NCBI GenBank assembly: GCA_035395685.1
Contig: DAOPBR010000002.1
Coordinates: forward strand, 1-64,000
DNA length: 64,000 nt
Direction: 5' to 3'
Source of the DNA: JAKJGA01 sp029554345
GTDB taxonomy: Bacteria; Spirochaetota; UBA4802; JAFGJZ01
In this document: positions 9,744-18,281 of the stretch, piece after piece
How positions within the stretch are numbered: position 1 is the first letter of the stretch
Layout of the letters: the number at the start of each line of letters is the position of its first letter
Position numbers and translations under genes: made by a program
The notes under the pieces: model-generated
What the model was told of the DNA's origin: nothing
The model's input: the letters and a program-made list of their open reading frames with translations, nothing else
Databases searched by the model: none

Positions 9744-10037
9744 TCACAGAACCATATCAAGAGAACTTAATTCTAGAACACGGGCAATCTTATCAGGAAT
9801 ATTTACCATTCGAAGAGCCCTGCCCTTTGCCTTTTGCATTTTATTTAAAGTTAAAAGCATACCAATACCGGATGAATCCAAATAGGTCGCATTCGACAAA
9901 TCAAGTTCAATATCCTTTGAAGATTTAGAGCTCAGTTCAAAAAGTGTATCCTTAAGCTCTTTTATCCCGATCATATCAATATCGCCGTCAAAAGAAACTT
10001 TCGCGGTATCTGTTGAGTTATCAATATTAATATTCAT
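9744..10037 (-). CDS. STAS-domain anti-sigma-factor antagonist-like protein
   Basis: This is a single 97-aa STAS domain of the SpoIIAA/RsbV type. The phosphorylation loop TYLDSSGIG places the candidate phospho-Ser at residue 55. Such proteins bind or release partner switches according to phosphorylation by an RsbW-type kinase and dephosphorylation by a PP2C phosphatase. The ATG at 10037 was chosen because GGAGGT (10041-10046) lies just upstream. A longer reading frame reaches back into the preceding gene but has no ribosome-binding site. It follows the soluble MCP-like coiled-coil gene, with which it probably shares the promoter at 11767-11796. No RsbW-like kinase is encoded next to it. Confidence 0.9.
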   Translation of the reverse strand: MNINIDNSTDTAKVSFDGDIDMIGIKELKDTLFELSSKSSKDIELDLSNATYLDSSGIGMLLTLNKMQKAKGRALRMVNIPDKIARVLELSSLDMVL

Positions 10038-10069
10038 TTTACCTCCGATTCGCGATAACAGGAAATCTG

Positions 10070-11740
10070 CTAAATGCTGTATCGCAGACACTGCGCAATA
10101 TCTGCGCAAATTGCTTCCATTCTTTTGCCGCGCTCAATGTTCCCGGCAGAACCTTCAACAGGAATCTTTGTAACTTCAGGAAGTTTTTTTATCTTTTCAA
10201 GAAGCTGGTCAAGAAGAAGCGATATATCCTTCGACTTGTCAAAAACCACCTGACTGGTTTTTTCAGATTCGTTACTTAGATTTATAATAACTCTGAGTTC
10301 AGAAATTATTCTTTCTGAAACACTTGAGATTTCCGCAAAATCGGAATGAATCGTAGAAAATTTGCCGTTAACTGAATTAATAAGCTGATGAGTCTGAAAA
10401 ATATTTTTTTCGATATTCGGAATATTATTCTGAATTTCTTTCTGAAGCACTCCGATGTTGGCGGAAATATTCATAAAACCTTCAAAAATATCAATATCGC
10501 GTGCAGATTCAATTCTGGAATACATGCCTATAAGGTGCATACTCTTTAAAATATTCTTTAAAAATTCGAGAATGTTATCTATTTGTTTGTAATTATTGTT
10601 AAAACGCTGAATGGTAGAATTCGCATCTCCGATTCTTCCGCTGACTTCTTTCAGCTGAGTATTCATCGCTAGAAGTCTGTCTGATATTTTATTGGAAACT
10701 TCACGGTTCTGAATAGACTGATTAAGAAACATTTCTGAAAAAGTCTTAAGAGAATGAGCCTGTGAAATAACATCCGAGGTAAAGGATACCGCCTGATCTG
10801 CAAATTCGAGCTGACTCTTTGATTTTTCATTAACACTTGAAGCCTGTTTCCAAATTGAAACCGCTTTCTGCTTGATGGTGTCTGTCTGATTGTAAAAATT
10901 TAAATCGAAAGAAAGGGCATTTTTTGCGCTTTGGATTTCATCCAGTAGTTTTTCAGAAAAAACCCGGACATTATCCGAACCTTCTATCGCCGTTACAGCA
11001 TCATTATCCATCGTAACAAATCTTGATTTTACATCAAGAAGCATCGACTTCTGACTCTCTATTCTGGATGCGGATTCTTCAGCTTTACGTACAAGTTCCA
11101 TTACCGAATCTTTCTGGCTTTGAAGAATTACAGGTATTTCCGAAAAAAGCTCGCTGCCTTTTGTAACATCCGATAAAACGGCCTCATTGTCGTCAATAAG
11201 CGACTTTACCCCGTCTGTAAATGGTTGAACTACTTTAACGATATTTTCAAGATTCTGTGAAATAAAGTTACTCATTTCATTAAGCTTATTGGCAAGAATA
11301 TCAAAAACACCTGATTTAGAAGAGTATTTACTGGATACAATTGACGCATTTAGAGCCAAAGTAAATATTTTATCCGTATCGCGTTTAATTTCAGCAACAA
11401 TCATTGTCAAACGCTGAATTTCACGGGCAATACCATTGAGATCATTTTTTATGTTTGTGAGATTGGAAACAACAGAAGTGATTGTATAGTCACTGTCCTT
11501 GACATCCTTTATTGTACCTTCAACGTCACTCGAGCTGTCCGACAGATTCTTTCTGACAACTTCGAAACTTTCTTTTATACTTGAACTGGAGTCAATAACT
11601 TTATCAAGTAAAGCCATTGACTCTTCAGTTAAAGTTTTTCTGATTCTTGAATTTCTATTTACATCCTTTGCCGCCGAAATCGTCTCTTTTGCAAGAGCAT
11701 CCATCTCGTCAATTCCGGGTTTGATGCCGCCTATCTCCAT
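10070..11740 (-). CDS. Soluble coiled-coil protein with two degenerate MCP-like hairpin motifs
   Basis: The protein is about 556 aa, has no signal peptide or membrane segment, and is almost entirely predicted coiled coil. Residues about 121-160 (IFTLALNASIVSSKY, then FDILANKLNEMSNF) align by eye with the hairpin tip of methyl-accepting chemotaxis proteins but lack the canonical E-A-A-R-A-G-E core. A second similar segment lies at about 398-435 (MHLIGMYSRIESARD, then FMNISANI). ATG 11740 is preferred over GTG 11746 because AGAGGT (11745-11750) precedes it. The next gene is a STAS protein and the upstream gene a membrane MCP. It is probably a cytoplasmic signalling scaffold, and that role is inferred. 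Confidence 0.75.
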   Translation of the reverse strand: MEIGGIKPGIDEMDALAKETISAAKDVNRNSRIRKTLTEESMALLDKVIDSSSSIKESFEVVRKNLSDSSSDVEGTIKDVKDSDYTITSVVSNLTNIKNDLNGIAREIQRLTMIVAEIKRDTDKIFTLALNASIVSSKYSSKSGVFDILANKLNEMSNFISQNLENIVKVVQPFTDGVKSLIDDNEAVLSDVTKGSELFSEIPVILQSQKDSVMELVRKAEESASRIESQKSMLLDVKSRFVTMDNDAVTAIEGSDNVRVFSEKLLDEIQSAKNALSFDLNFYNQTDTIKQKAVSIWKQASSVNEKSKSQLEFADQAVSFTSDVISQAHSLKTFSEMFLNQSIQNREVSNKISDRLLAMNTQLKEVSGRIGDANSTIQRFNNNYKQIDNILEFLKNILKSMHLIGMYSRIESARDIDIFEGFMNISANIGVLQKEIQNNIPNIEKNIFQTHQLINSVNGKFSTIHSDFAEISSVSERIISELRVIINLSNESEKTSQVVFDKSKDISLLLDQLLEKIKKLPEVTKIPVEGSAGNIERGKRMEAICADIAQCLRYSI

Positions 11741-11766
11741 AAACACCTCTGAGCAAACACTCTTTA

Positions 11767-11796
11767 TTTATACAAATACTTTTTGAAATTAGTCAA
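11767..11796 (-). promoter_or_regulatory. Sigma70-type promoter for the coiled-coil/STAS pair
   Basis: Minus-strand TTGACT (11791-11796), an 18-bp spacer and TATAAA (11767-11772) lie 27 bp before the ATG at 11740. This gives the coiled-coil and STAS genes their own transcription start within the larger cluster. Confidence 0.6.
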
Positions 11797-11808
11797 GCTA
11801 ATATATTT

Positions 11809-13506
11809 TTATCCCGTAATATCTTTCAGCGATTCAGCCAGCTTTATAATATCATTGGTCTTTGAATTCAAGTCGTTTATCATACGGTTAAGCGTGTCGC
11901 TCAGACCGGCAATTCCTTCAATCTCCCGGATATGATTGCTGATTGCCTCCCGCATTTCCTCGCCGTGAGCCTTGTTCTTTTCCATCAAAGACTCTGCTCC
12001 TATCATATCCTGATATACTTTTTCGCCGGTTTGGCGGTTATTAACTGCAATTTCACCGTGTTTTACGACCATATTCTGGTATAATGCTGATATTACGACT
12101 GTATCCTTGTAATAATTTCTTATACGCCGCAGACTTTTAACTGCTTCAGAGATATCTTCCCTGCATTTATTTAATACTTCCCAATTATCCGAAACAGATT
12201 CAGTGACTCTTTCAAAATATGAGGATAGAACCTCAGTCTGCGCACTTGACTTTTCAGACAAACGGTTAACACCATCAGCAACAACGGCAAAACCCTTGCC
12301 GAATTCACCGGCACGGGAAGCTTCAATTGAGGCATTCAGCGAAAGCATGCTGGTTTGGTCAGATATCTGTTCAATTTCCTTAATAGCTTCCCGTACAGTG
12401 GAAGCCGTATTATTGAGATCGGAAAAAATATTTTCTGATGATCCAAGAGATGAATCAACATTTGTAAATTTATTATAAATTTCATCAATTGTTCTGCCCA
12501 GTTCCTCCTGCTCGGGAGATAGATCCAGATCTTCGAATCTTGGGATTCCCGAAAGACCATCTCCCGTTCGGGAAACATCATCGGCAATCTTCCGGATTTC
12601 GGAAATCGTTGATTGAGTAATCGCAAGTATACTCTTCCGGTCATTATCCTGTGCATAAATATTTTCGACGACCTTTGAAAGCTTCTGCCATCCGTCTATG
12701 GACATCTTAACAAGTTCATCAGACATATTTGACAGCTCCGACCCAAGTTTCATCAAATCAAAAATCAAATCTCTTTGATTCTCAAGAACCCTGCGGAGGT
12801 GTTCAACCATCGTCACAACGCTCTCTATCAGTTCTTTAAATACAACGCTTCCGAACATTGCAGGAACAAGAATAGGAGCAGCCGAACGGATTACAAGAAG
12901 AGAACCGGGAATACTTGGAGATATTATTCCGTAAATTGTAATAAACTGTGCGACAGCAATGGAGAGAAAAGCAAGAACAAGCCTGAACCGGTAGGTTTTT
13001 CTGTATTTTACAAGATGATAGATTGAAAAAAGAAGAATTACTATGAAAAAAACAGAAAAAATCATCTGAAGATAAGATGAAGAAAAAACCATTCCTTCCC
13101 TGTATCCGTGAATCCATATTGCCTGAATCACACCGTAAACAAAAATCATTGATGCCATTGCGAAACGTATTGCAAAGGCAAATTTTTTCTTATTTGAAAC
13201 AAAGTTATAAACAAAAGCCCGCGCGAGCGATAAAACTATTATTGCAAAAACTGAGTTTGTAATAAGCGGAATATATTTCTGTGAAAATTTGATACCGTAA
13301 AAAAGGTCCGCTGTCAATGTTGCAGTCGTCAGAATATTTATCATTGTTATACAGCTTGCCGCAACAAGCTTATAAACAAGATCTTCACGTCTTGTTCTGA
13401 CATATTCGGCAAGCAGAATATACACCATCAGAGAGAAGAGCAAAGTCTGCGTAAAATGAAGCAGAGCTATGCCGGGTTTGTTCTGCAAAAAATTAATTAT
13501 CTCCAT
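11809..13506 (-). CDS. Seven-TM methyl-accepting chemotaxis-type signalling protein
   Basis: The 565-aa protein has about seven hydrophobic segments in residues 10-225 and no periplasmic ligand domain, so the sensor is membrane-embedded. A cytoplasmic helical domain follows, with the conserved MCP hairpin tip at about 385-430 (QTSMLSLNASIEASRAGE, then GKGFAVVADGVNRLSE). It should dimerise and signal through CheW/CheA-like partners, but none is encoded here. Its ATG overlaps the end of the TauE/SafE gene by 10 bp, indicating a shared transcript with the permease and HAMP genes. The ligand is unknown, and coupling to sulfur-compound transport is only a suggestion from context. Confidence 0.85.
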   Translation of the reverse strand: MEIINFLQNKPGIALLHFTQTLLFSLMVYILLAEYVRTRREDLVYKLVAASCITMINILTTATLTADLFYGIKFSQKYIPLITNSVFAIIVLSLARAFVYNFVSNKKKFAFAIRFAMASMIFVYGVIQAIWIHGYREGMVFSSSYLQMIFSVFFIVILLFSIYHLVKYRKTYRFRLVLAFLSIAVAQFITIYGIISPSIPGSLLVIRSAAPILVPAMFGSVVFKELIESVVTMVEHLRRVLENQRDLIFDLMKLGSELSNMSDELVKMSIDGWQKLSKVVENIYAQDNDRKSILAITQSTISEIRKIADDVSRTGDGLSGIPRFEDLDLSPEQEELGRTIDEIYNKFTNVDSSLGSSENIFSDLNNTASTVREAIKEIEQISDQTSMLSLNASIEASRAGEFGKGFAVVADGVNRLSEKSSAQTEVLSSYFERVTESVSDNWEVLNKCREDISEAVKSLRRIRNYYKDTVVISALYQNMVVKHGEIAVNNRQTGEKVYQDMIGAESLMEKNKAHGEEMREAISNHIREIEGIAGLSDTLNRMINDLNSKTNDIIKLAESLKDITG

Positions 13507-14279
13507 AGTTCAAGCATCCATACCGCGCCCTTAATGATGTAAAAAATACCTATGATAATAATTGCTATTGAAAAAACAATCTTTAGAATCTTCTCAGGAA
13601 GATATCTGGAAATATATGGTCCGATTTGTCCGCCGATTATCACTCCGGATGCGGCAAAAACCCATATATTAAGCATAATAAGTCCGGCATGAAGATTAAG
13701 TATTGTAATAATCCAGTCGCCTGTAGCTTCAAGAAGTATTGCTGTTGCGTTTGCTCTTCTCGTTTTAATTTTAAGCCCCTTTTCCAAAACAGGCTGACTC
13801 AATTCCGCTATTCCTGTGCCGGTTGAGGCAGAGAAAAAACCTCCGATAGGCGGAATCCACATAAAGGGATAAATATCTTCTATCGGAATATTTTCTTTAG
13901 TTCCGTAAGAGTTTCTTATTGCAGAAAAAAGCTGAAGAAAAGCCAGAAAAATTAAAACCAGACCGAGAATCAGTTTGAGCAGATTTCCGTTTATAATCAG
14001 CAAAGCATAATTCCCGAGAACAACTCCAGGAACAGTAAGCATGATCATAGTAAAACCTATCGGAAGCTCAACCATTTTATACCAGAGATATCTCAATGCA
14101 CCGCTGGTCATTCCGACAGTTTCCGTTGCAATTCCAGTTGCAACGGAATTCTGTACAGGAATCTGAAGAACAAGATTATATATCGGCTGAAACAAAACTC
14201 CGCCCGAAAAACCTGATGAATTCGCAAGCACTGCTATTACAACGGCTATGGGAAACATATACCAATATTCTAGACTCAT
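13497..14279 (-). CDS. TauE/SafE-family membrane permease
   Basis: The 260-aa polytopic protein has about eight hydrophobic segments in the two-repeat arrangement of the TauE/SafE (DUF81) family, with the typical N-terminal FSGGVLFQPI and the internal GGFFSASTGTG motif. Members export sulfite, sulfoacetate or other small organic acids at the inner membrane. GGAGGTGAA lies directly before the ATG. It sits between a HAMP protein and a membrane MCP in one operon, so the transported or sensed compound may be shared. That link is inference. Confidence 0.88.
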   Translation of the reverse strand: MSLEYWYMFPIAVVIAVLANSSGFSGGVLFQPIYNLVLQIPVQNSVATGIATETVGMTSGALRYLWYKMVELPIGFTMIMLTVPGVVLGNYALLIINGNLLKLILGLVLIFLAFLQLFSAIRNSYGTKENIPIEDIYPFMWIPPIGGFFSASTGTGIAELSQPVLEKGLKIKTRRANATAILLEATGDWIITILNLHAGLIMLNIWVFAASGVIIGGQIGPYISRYLPEKILKIVFSIAIIIIGIFYIIKGAVWMLELWR

Positions 14280-14291
14280 TTCACCTCCGGA

Positions 14292-15101
14292 TTACTCAGC
14301 AATATTTTTGTAGTGTGAAAGAGTCTCATCAATCTCTTTCTGGGTTATATCGGATGAAATAGAATATGAAGAATAAGTATCCATGAAACTGTGGAGCGAC
14401 TCGATATCAACACTCATTTTTGAAAGAATTTTTTCGACTTCCCTATAAGTTTCAAGCATAGTCTTAAAATCGGATATTTTTAACCGGCGGCTTTCGAGAA
14501 CATTATCGGAATTTTCTACACCGCTTAATGTTGAAAGCTGATTTACCGCAAATGCAAGTTTGACATTATAATTATCCAGTTCTCTGCGCATCTGTTTTAT
14601 CATGTCCTGAAGACCGATATTCATATCATTTACAAGATTTGCCATCTGCCCTATCTCGTCCTCCGAAACAACCGGCGCATGAGCATTTAAATCACCGGAA
14701 GCTATTTTCTTCGTTGCGTCAACCAAAAGCTCCATTGGAACGACAATATCTTTTGTAAACATGTTGAAAGCACCGATTACACACACAGATACTACCAGAA
14801 GCATTAAAAGCATTCTGTTTCTCAACTGGAGAATAGGCTGGTTCGCACTATCTGCATCAAAATTTTTTTCAAGCAATTGAAATTGATCAGGAGAAAGAAT
14901 ATTCCTTGCATGTTCCGTATAGTTTTGCAGAATTTTTTTCTGAAACACGGGAGAACTCACTTCAAGAATAATCTGAACACTTACTGAAATTGTTACTATA
15001 GCTATCAGTATAAAGTATATTGACAGTTTTTTCTTAAGCCGTGAAGGATTAGCATGCTTTCTTGTTAAGCGGTTCTTCAGAGCATTAAAAGTGATTTTCA
15101 T
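14292..15101 (-). CDS. HAMP-domain membrane signalling protein
   Basis: From ATG 15101 the protein is about 269 aa. TM1 (about 22-45) and TM2 (about 97-115) flank a short periplasmic loop. A HAMP domain follows (about 117-170, with the P-M-E-L-L start and the SEDEIGQMANLVNDM segment), then a helical tail without kinase, cyclase or MCP hairpin. It may feed a signal to the MCP-like proteins downstream. The second of two nearby ATGs was chosen because AGGAGA abuts the first and is 6 nt from the second. It is the first gene of the cluster and is preceded by a good promoter. Confidence 0.8.
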   Translation of the reverse strand: MKITFNALKNRLTRKHANPSRLKKKLSIYFILIAIVTISVSVQIILEVSSPVFQKKILQNYTEHARNILSPDQFQLLEKNFDADSANQPILQLRNRMLLMLLVVSVCVIGAFNMFTKDIVVPMELLVDATKKIASGDLNAHAPVVSEDEIGQMANLVNDMNIGLQDMIKQMRRELDNYNVKLAFAVNQLSTLSGVENSDNVLESRRLKISDFKTMLETYREVEKILSKMSVDIESLHSFMDTYSSYSISSDITQKEIDETLSHYKNIAE

Positions 15102-15122
15102 CAGCATTCTCCTGTCTCTCAG

Positions 15123-15151
15123 ATTTTAACCAGCGATATTTTCAAGGTCAA
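15123..15151 (-). promoter_or_regulatory. Sigma70-type promoter of the HAMP/TauE/MCP operon
   Basis: Minus-strand TTGACC (15146-15151) and TAAAAT (15123-15128) are 17 bp apart, with the -10 located 21 bp before the HAMP-gene ATG at 15101. Both boxes match consensus at five of six positions. Confidence 0.65.
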
Positions 15152-15240
15152 TTATTAATTACAAATGGAAAAAATAATATGCACTTTTACAATAAATCAT
15201 TTAATTCGCGCCGCTCACCAAAACCGCCGAAGATTATTTC

Positions 15241-15984
15241 CTATTTCACATTAACAATGAAGCCGTAATGTTTTAAAAGAAACTGAACCGGCTTTCTTAA
15301 TAAAGCCCATAGTATTATTGCCGAAAAAATCAAAGCCAAAGGAAATAAAACGACGGAATAATACATCTTCTGCGGCATAATAATAAAATCAGCGGGAATA
15401 TTATTACTGTAAAAATAGCCGCTTGTTTGAATTTTAAGCATTGAAAATTCTGAAAAAGAAACAGATAAAATAATAACAAAAATAATATCTCGCGGCAAAT
15501 GTGATTTTTCTAAAAACAGAACCGAAACAAAAAGATATCTGGCAATATTTATGAAAAAAAACAGTGAAAACGATAATTTGACAGCGGAAATAATCGGACA
15601 ATAAAAAAATGCCGGAAGCAAAGATAAAATAAACACAAACATCCATATCCTGCCGCTTTTTAGGGAATGACGGCGCATTTTCAGAGCAAGAAAAAAAGAT
15701 ACAAACGAGGCAGAAAGAGAAAACAAGAATTCATAAGCATAAGAATTAAAATAACTGATGCCTTCAAAAAAATGCGAATAATCTCTCTGTGAAATTACGC
15801 GAAAAACATTGCCGGTAAGCCAAAAATCTTCATCAGAACGGAAAGCTGCAAAAAAAACGGCAACAACAGGGAGAAAATAACACAACACCAGAAAGAAAGG
15901 AAGAGTTTTTCTGGCAAAAAAAACAAAATCAGAAGCTAAATTTTTCAGGTCACTTTTCAAAATGTCAGTACTCCGATCCTTCAA
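15241..15984 (-). CDS. Hypothetical polytopic membrane protein
   Basis: I do not recognise a family. The protein is up to 247 aa with six hydrophobic segments (about 28-48, 83-103, 112-132, 135-157, 165-182 and 207-228) and a charged cytoplasmic N terminus. There is no ATG in the N-terminal region. The 5' candidates are TTG at 15984, and TTG at 15960, which has GGAG about 10 nt upstream, so the start is uncertain. Phe, Ser and Leu dominate, as in integral membrane proteins. It is divergent from the TPR gene at 16079, and a 15-bp palindrome lies between them. Confidence 0.6.
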   Translation of the reverse strand: MKDRSTDILKSDLKNLASDFVFFARKTLPFFLVLCYFLPVVAVFFAAFRSDEDFWLTGNVFRVISQRDYSHFFEGISYFNSYAYEFLFSLSASFVSFFLALKMRRHSLKSGRIWMFVFILSLLPAFFYCPIISAVKLSFSLFFFINIARYLFVSVLFLEKSHLPRDIIFVIILSVSFSEFSMLKIQTSGYFYSNNIPADFIIMPQKMYYSVVLFPLALIFSAIILWALLRKPVQFLLKHYGFIVNVK

Positions 15985-15995
15985 ATGTTAAATCA

Positions 15996-16010
15996 GAAGG
16001 ATTATCCTTC
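15996..16010. promoter_or_regulatory. 15-bp palindrome in a divergent promoter region
   Basis: GAAGGAT-T-ATCCTTC is a perfect odd palindrome. The half-site ATCCTTCAA occurs at 15976-15984 and again at 16004-16012. It lies between divergent genes and could be a repressor operator. No regulator is identified. Confidence 0.35.
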
Positions 16011-16078
16011 AAGCATTTTTCACATAATTGATTTCAAATATCATTGACAAGAATATATCCGGACTATATCTTAAAAAT

Positions 16079-16630
16079 ATGAAGATGACCAAGAAGACAG
16101 AAAAAAACGGGACGTATACAGAGAGACTAAAGCGCATTTTAGATGATGACGTTTCCGATATTGATTCATCAGAAATCCTGAATGCGGCTTATGACAGTCT
16201 GGAAGCCGGAGATATTGACGATGCAAGAGATCTGTTTCTTATCAATATCAACATGGATGGACATTCCGAAGATTCTTTAAATGGTCTCGCGATAGCTCTT
16301 TGTGAAAACGGTGAACCAGAAAAAGCTCTGGTAGTAATAAAAAAAGCTGTAGAGCTTTACGGTGATGACGCTATTACTCTCGCTAACATGGGCACAATTC
16401 TCGCCGAAAACGGTAAATTTTCCGAATCTGTCGAGTATTATGAAAAATCCATTTCAGCTGATCCTTATTCTTCTGAAACTTATCTTGGTCTAATTGATCT
16501 TTATGTTATGTTCGGGAATCCCGCCATGGCATTTCTTTCATGCAAAAGAGCACAGGAAGCGCTGCCGGACGATCCGGACATTAAAGAAACCATGGCTCAA
16601 ATTTTAATTGAAATCGCCGCTTCACTTTAA
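16079..16630 (+). CDS. TPR-repeat protein
   Basis: The protein is about 183 aa from ATG 16079; a second ATG at 16085 is equally possible. A TTG further upstream was rejected. No Shine-Dalgarno is visible. At least three tetratricopeptide repeats are readable from about residue 38 onwards (units containing LFLININMDGHSEDSLNGLA, ALVVIKKAVELYGDDA and SVEYYEKSISADPYS). There is no signal peptide, so it is probably a cytoplasmic protein-protein adaptor. Partner unknown. It precedes the AICAR transformylase gene by about 80 bp. Confidence 0.75.
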   Translation: MKMTKKTEKNGTYTERLKRILDDDVSDIDSSEILNAAYDSLEAGDIDDARDLFLININMDGHSEDSLNGLAIALCENGEPEKALVVIKKAVELYGDDAITLANMGTILAENGKFSESVEYYEKSISADPYSSETYLGLIDLYVMFGNPAMAFLSCKRAQEALPDDPDIKETMAQILIEIAASL

Positions 16631-16709
16631 AAAAAATCTGCGTAAAAATCAAATTATTGACTAATTTGTGCAATAATTCTCAATTGTATCACTTGCATCG
16701 GAGAAAACA

Positions 16710-17993
16710 ATGAAAGACATAAAAAGCAGTTACATGACGGTAATGGATGATCATTTCCCTGACGAAATGTCCATAACATTCGGAAATCAAACACTTAAAT
16801 ACAAAAAGCGCTCATGGAAAATACAGGATGAAGGAACACTGATTGAAAAAGGTCTGCGCTATGGAGAAAATCCCGGTCAGGAAGCAGCTCTTTATGAACT
16901 GGTTAACGGAAACCTAGTTCTGGGTAAATGTGAATTCATCACGCCAGGAAACTCACTCGTATCAGCTATAGACGAAGATTCAATGCTTCAATCAGGCAAG
17001 CATCCGGGAAAAACCAACTTTACCGATATCGACAACTCACTCAATATATTGAAATATTTTGACCGCCCTACATCCGTAATTGTAAAACACAATAACCCCT
17101 GCGGAGTTTCTTCTTCGGATGATATTCTTGATGCTCTTAAAAAAAGTTATTACGCTGATAGAATTGCAGCCTTCGGCGGATGCGTTGCCCTCAACAAAGC
17201 CCTTACCAAGGAATGCGCCGAATTTATAGCTTCAGAATACTTTGAAGTAGTTGTTGCTCCTGAATTTGAAAACGGAGCCATGGACATTCTTTCAAAGAAA
17301 AAAAATCTCAGAATAATAAAAATTTCTGCGATGGATAATCTTTCTAAATACAAGTCCATGAGATTTGTTGATTTCAAGTCATTGATTGACGGCGGAATTA
17401 TTGTTCAGCAGTCTCCTATAAACATCATCAATTCAAAAAACGATCTAAAAATTGCCGAAACAGAATACAAAGGAACAAAATATTCCATTGAACGCAAACC
17501 GGCGGAAAATGAATACAATGACATGATCTTCGGATGGAATGTTGAACAGGGAGTTACATCAAACTCAGTATTATATGTTAAAAACGAAACAACTGTCGGA
17601 ATTGGAACAGGCGAACAGGACAGAGTCGGTGTTGCCGAAATTGCTATCTTTAAGGCATATCAGAAATACTCTGACAAACTATGTTTTGAAAAGTACAAAC
17701 TTCCTTTTAAAAATCTTGAACTTGCAGTATTCGAAGGGAAAGAGTCCGCAGATAAAATTAAAGAAATAATGAATGAGACGAAAGCAGCAAAAGGCGGACT
17801 TATCGGTTCAACGATGGTTTCGGATGCTTTTTTTCCATTCAGAGACGGCGTCGATGTCGCAATAAAAGAAGGAATCTCGGCAATAATTCAGCCGGGCGGT
17901 TCTGTAAGGGATTTTGAATCAATTGAGGCATGCAACAGCGCTGATCCAAAAGTAACGATGGTATATACAGGGCAAAGAGCATTTAAGCATTAA
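16710..17993 (+). CDS. purH: Stand-alone AICAR transformylase (C-terminal PurH domain)
   Basis: The 427-aa protein matches the transformylase half of PurH, which uses 10-formyl-THF to formylate AICAR in purine synthesis. Visible signatures are VKHNNPCGVSSS (about 124-135), AAFGGCVALNKALT, PFRDGVDVAIKEGIS then IIQPGGSVRDFES, and the terminal VYTGQRAFKH. The N-terminal methylglyoxal-synthase-like IMP cyclohydrolase domain of bifunctional PurH is absent, so ring closure must be done elsewhere. Stand-alone forms of this length are known in other bacteria. GGAGAA precedes the ATG. It ends in a strong terminator. Confidence 0.88.
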   Translation: MKDIKSSYMTVMDDHFPDEMSITFGNQTLKYKKRSWKIQDEGTLIEKGLRYGENPGQEAALYELVNGNLVLGKCEFITPGNSLVSAIDEDSMLQSGKHPGKTNFTDIDNSLNILKYFDRPTSVIVKHNNPCGVSSSDDILDALKKSYYADRIAAFGGCVALNKALTKECAEFIASEYFEVVVAPEFENGAMDILSKKKNLRIIKISAMDNLSKYKSMRFVDFKSLIDGGIIVQQSPINIINSKNDLKIAETEYKGTKYSIERKPAENEYNDMIFGWNVEQGVTSNSVLYVKNETTVGIGTGEQDRVGVAEIAIFKAYQKYSDKLCFEKYKLPFKNLELAVFEGKESADKIKEIMNETKAAKGGLIGSTMVSDAFFPFRDGVDVAIKEGISAIIQPGGSVRDFESIEACNSADPKVTMVYTGQRAFKH

Positions 17994-17994
17994 A

Positions 17995-18018
17995 AAAGGC
18001 GGCCGTAAAGCCGCCTTT
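17995..18018. terminator. Bidirectional intrinsic terminator
   Basis: A perfect 9-bp stem, AAAGGCGGC (17995-18003) with GCCGCCTTT (18010-18018), has a 6-nt loop. It separates the converging AICAR transformylase and ferredoxin genes. Confidence 0.85.
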
Positions 18019-18022
18019 AAAC

Positions 18023-18193
18023 TTATGCTTCTACAATCGCGTCCATCGGACAAACACTTGCGCAAAGCCCGCAGCCAGTGCATGAAGATGCATCAATCTG
18101 ATAAGAACTAGATCCTTCAGATATAGCTTCAACCGGACACTCTGATGAACAAGCACCGCAAGATGTACATTTGTCAGTAATTTTGTATGCCAT
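18023..18193 (-). CDS. 2[4Fe-4S] ferredoxin, 56 aa
   Basis: This short gene encodes a clostridial-type bacterial ferredoxin. The two cluster motifs are CTSCGACSSECP (Cys 9, 12, 15, 19) and CTGCGLCASVCP (Cys 38, 41, 44, 48), spaced as in low-potential two-cluster electron carriers. It starts MAYKITDKC and ends AIVEA. AAGGAGT lies 8 nt before the ATG. It is a monocistronic gene facing the AICAR transformylase and divided from it by a terminator. Its redox partner is not in the window, but its presence suggests anaerobic or low-potential metabolism. Confidence 0.97.
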   Translation of the reverse strand: MAYKITDKCTSCGACSSECPVEAISEGSSSYQIDASSCTGCGLCASVCPMDAIVEA

Positions 18194-18281
18194 TGGAATA
18201 CTCCTTTAAATTATGGTGTTAACAGGCTATTTAGAGCTTAATATGAGTCAATAAAAAAAATGAATGCCGGAGTTTCTTAAA

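Noticed and set aside
10038..10109. N-terminal extension of the first STAS protein
   Set aside because: It would overlap the coiled-coil gene and lacks a ribosome-binding site, while GGAGGT sits before ATG 10037.
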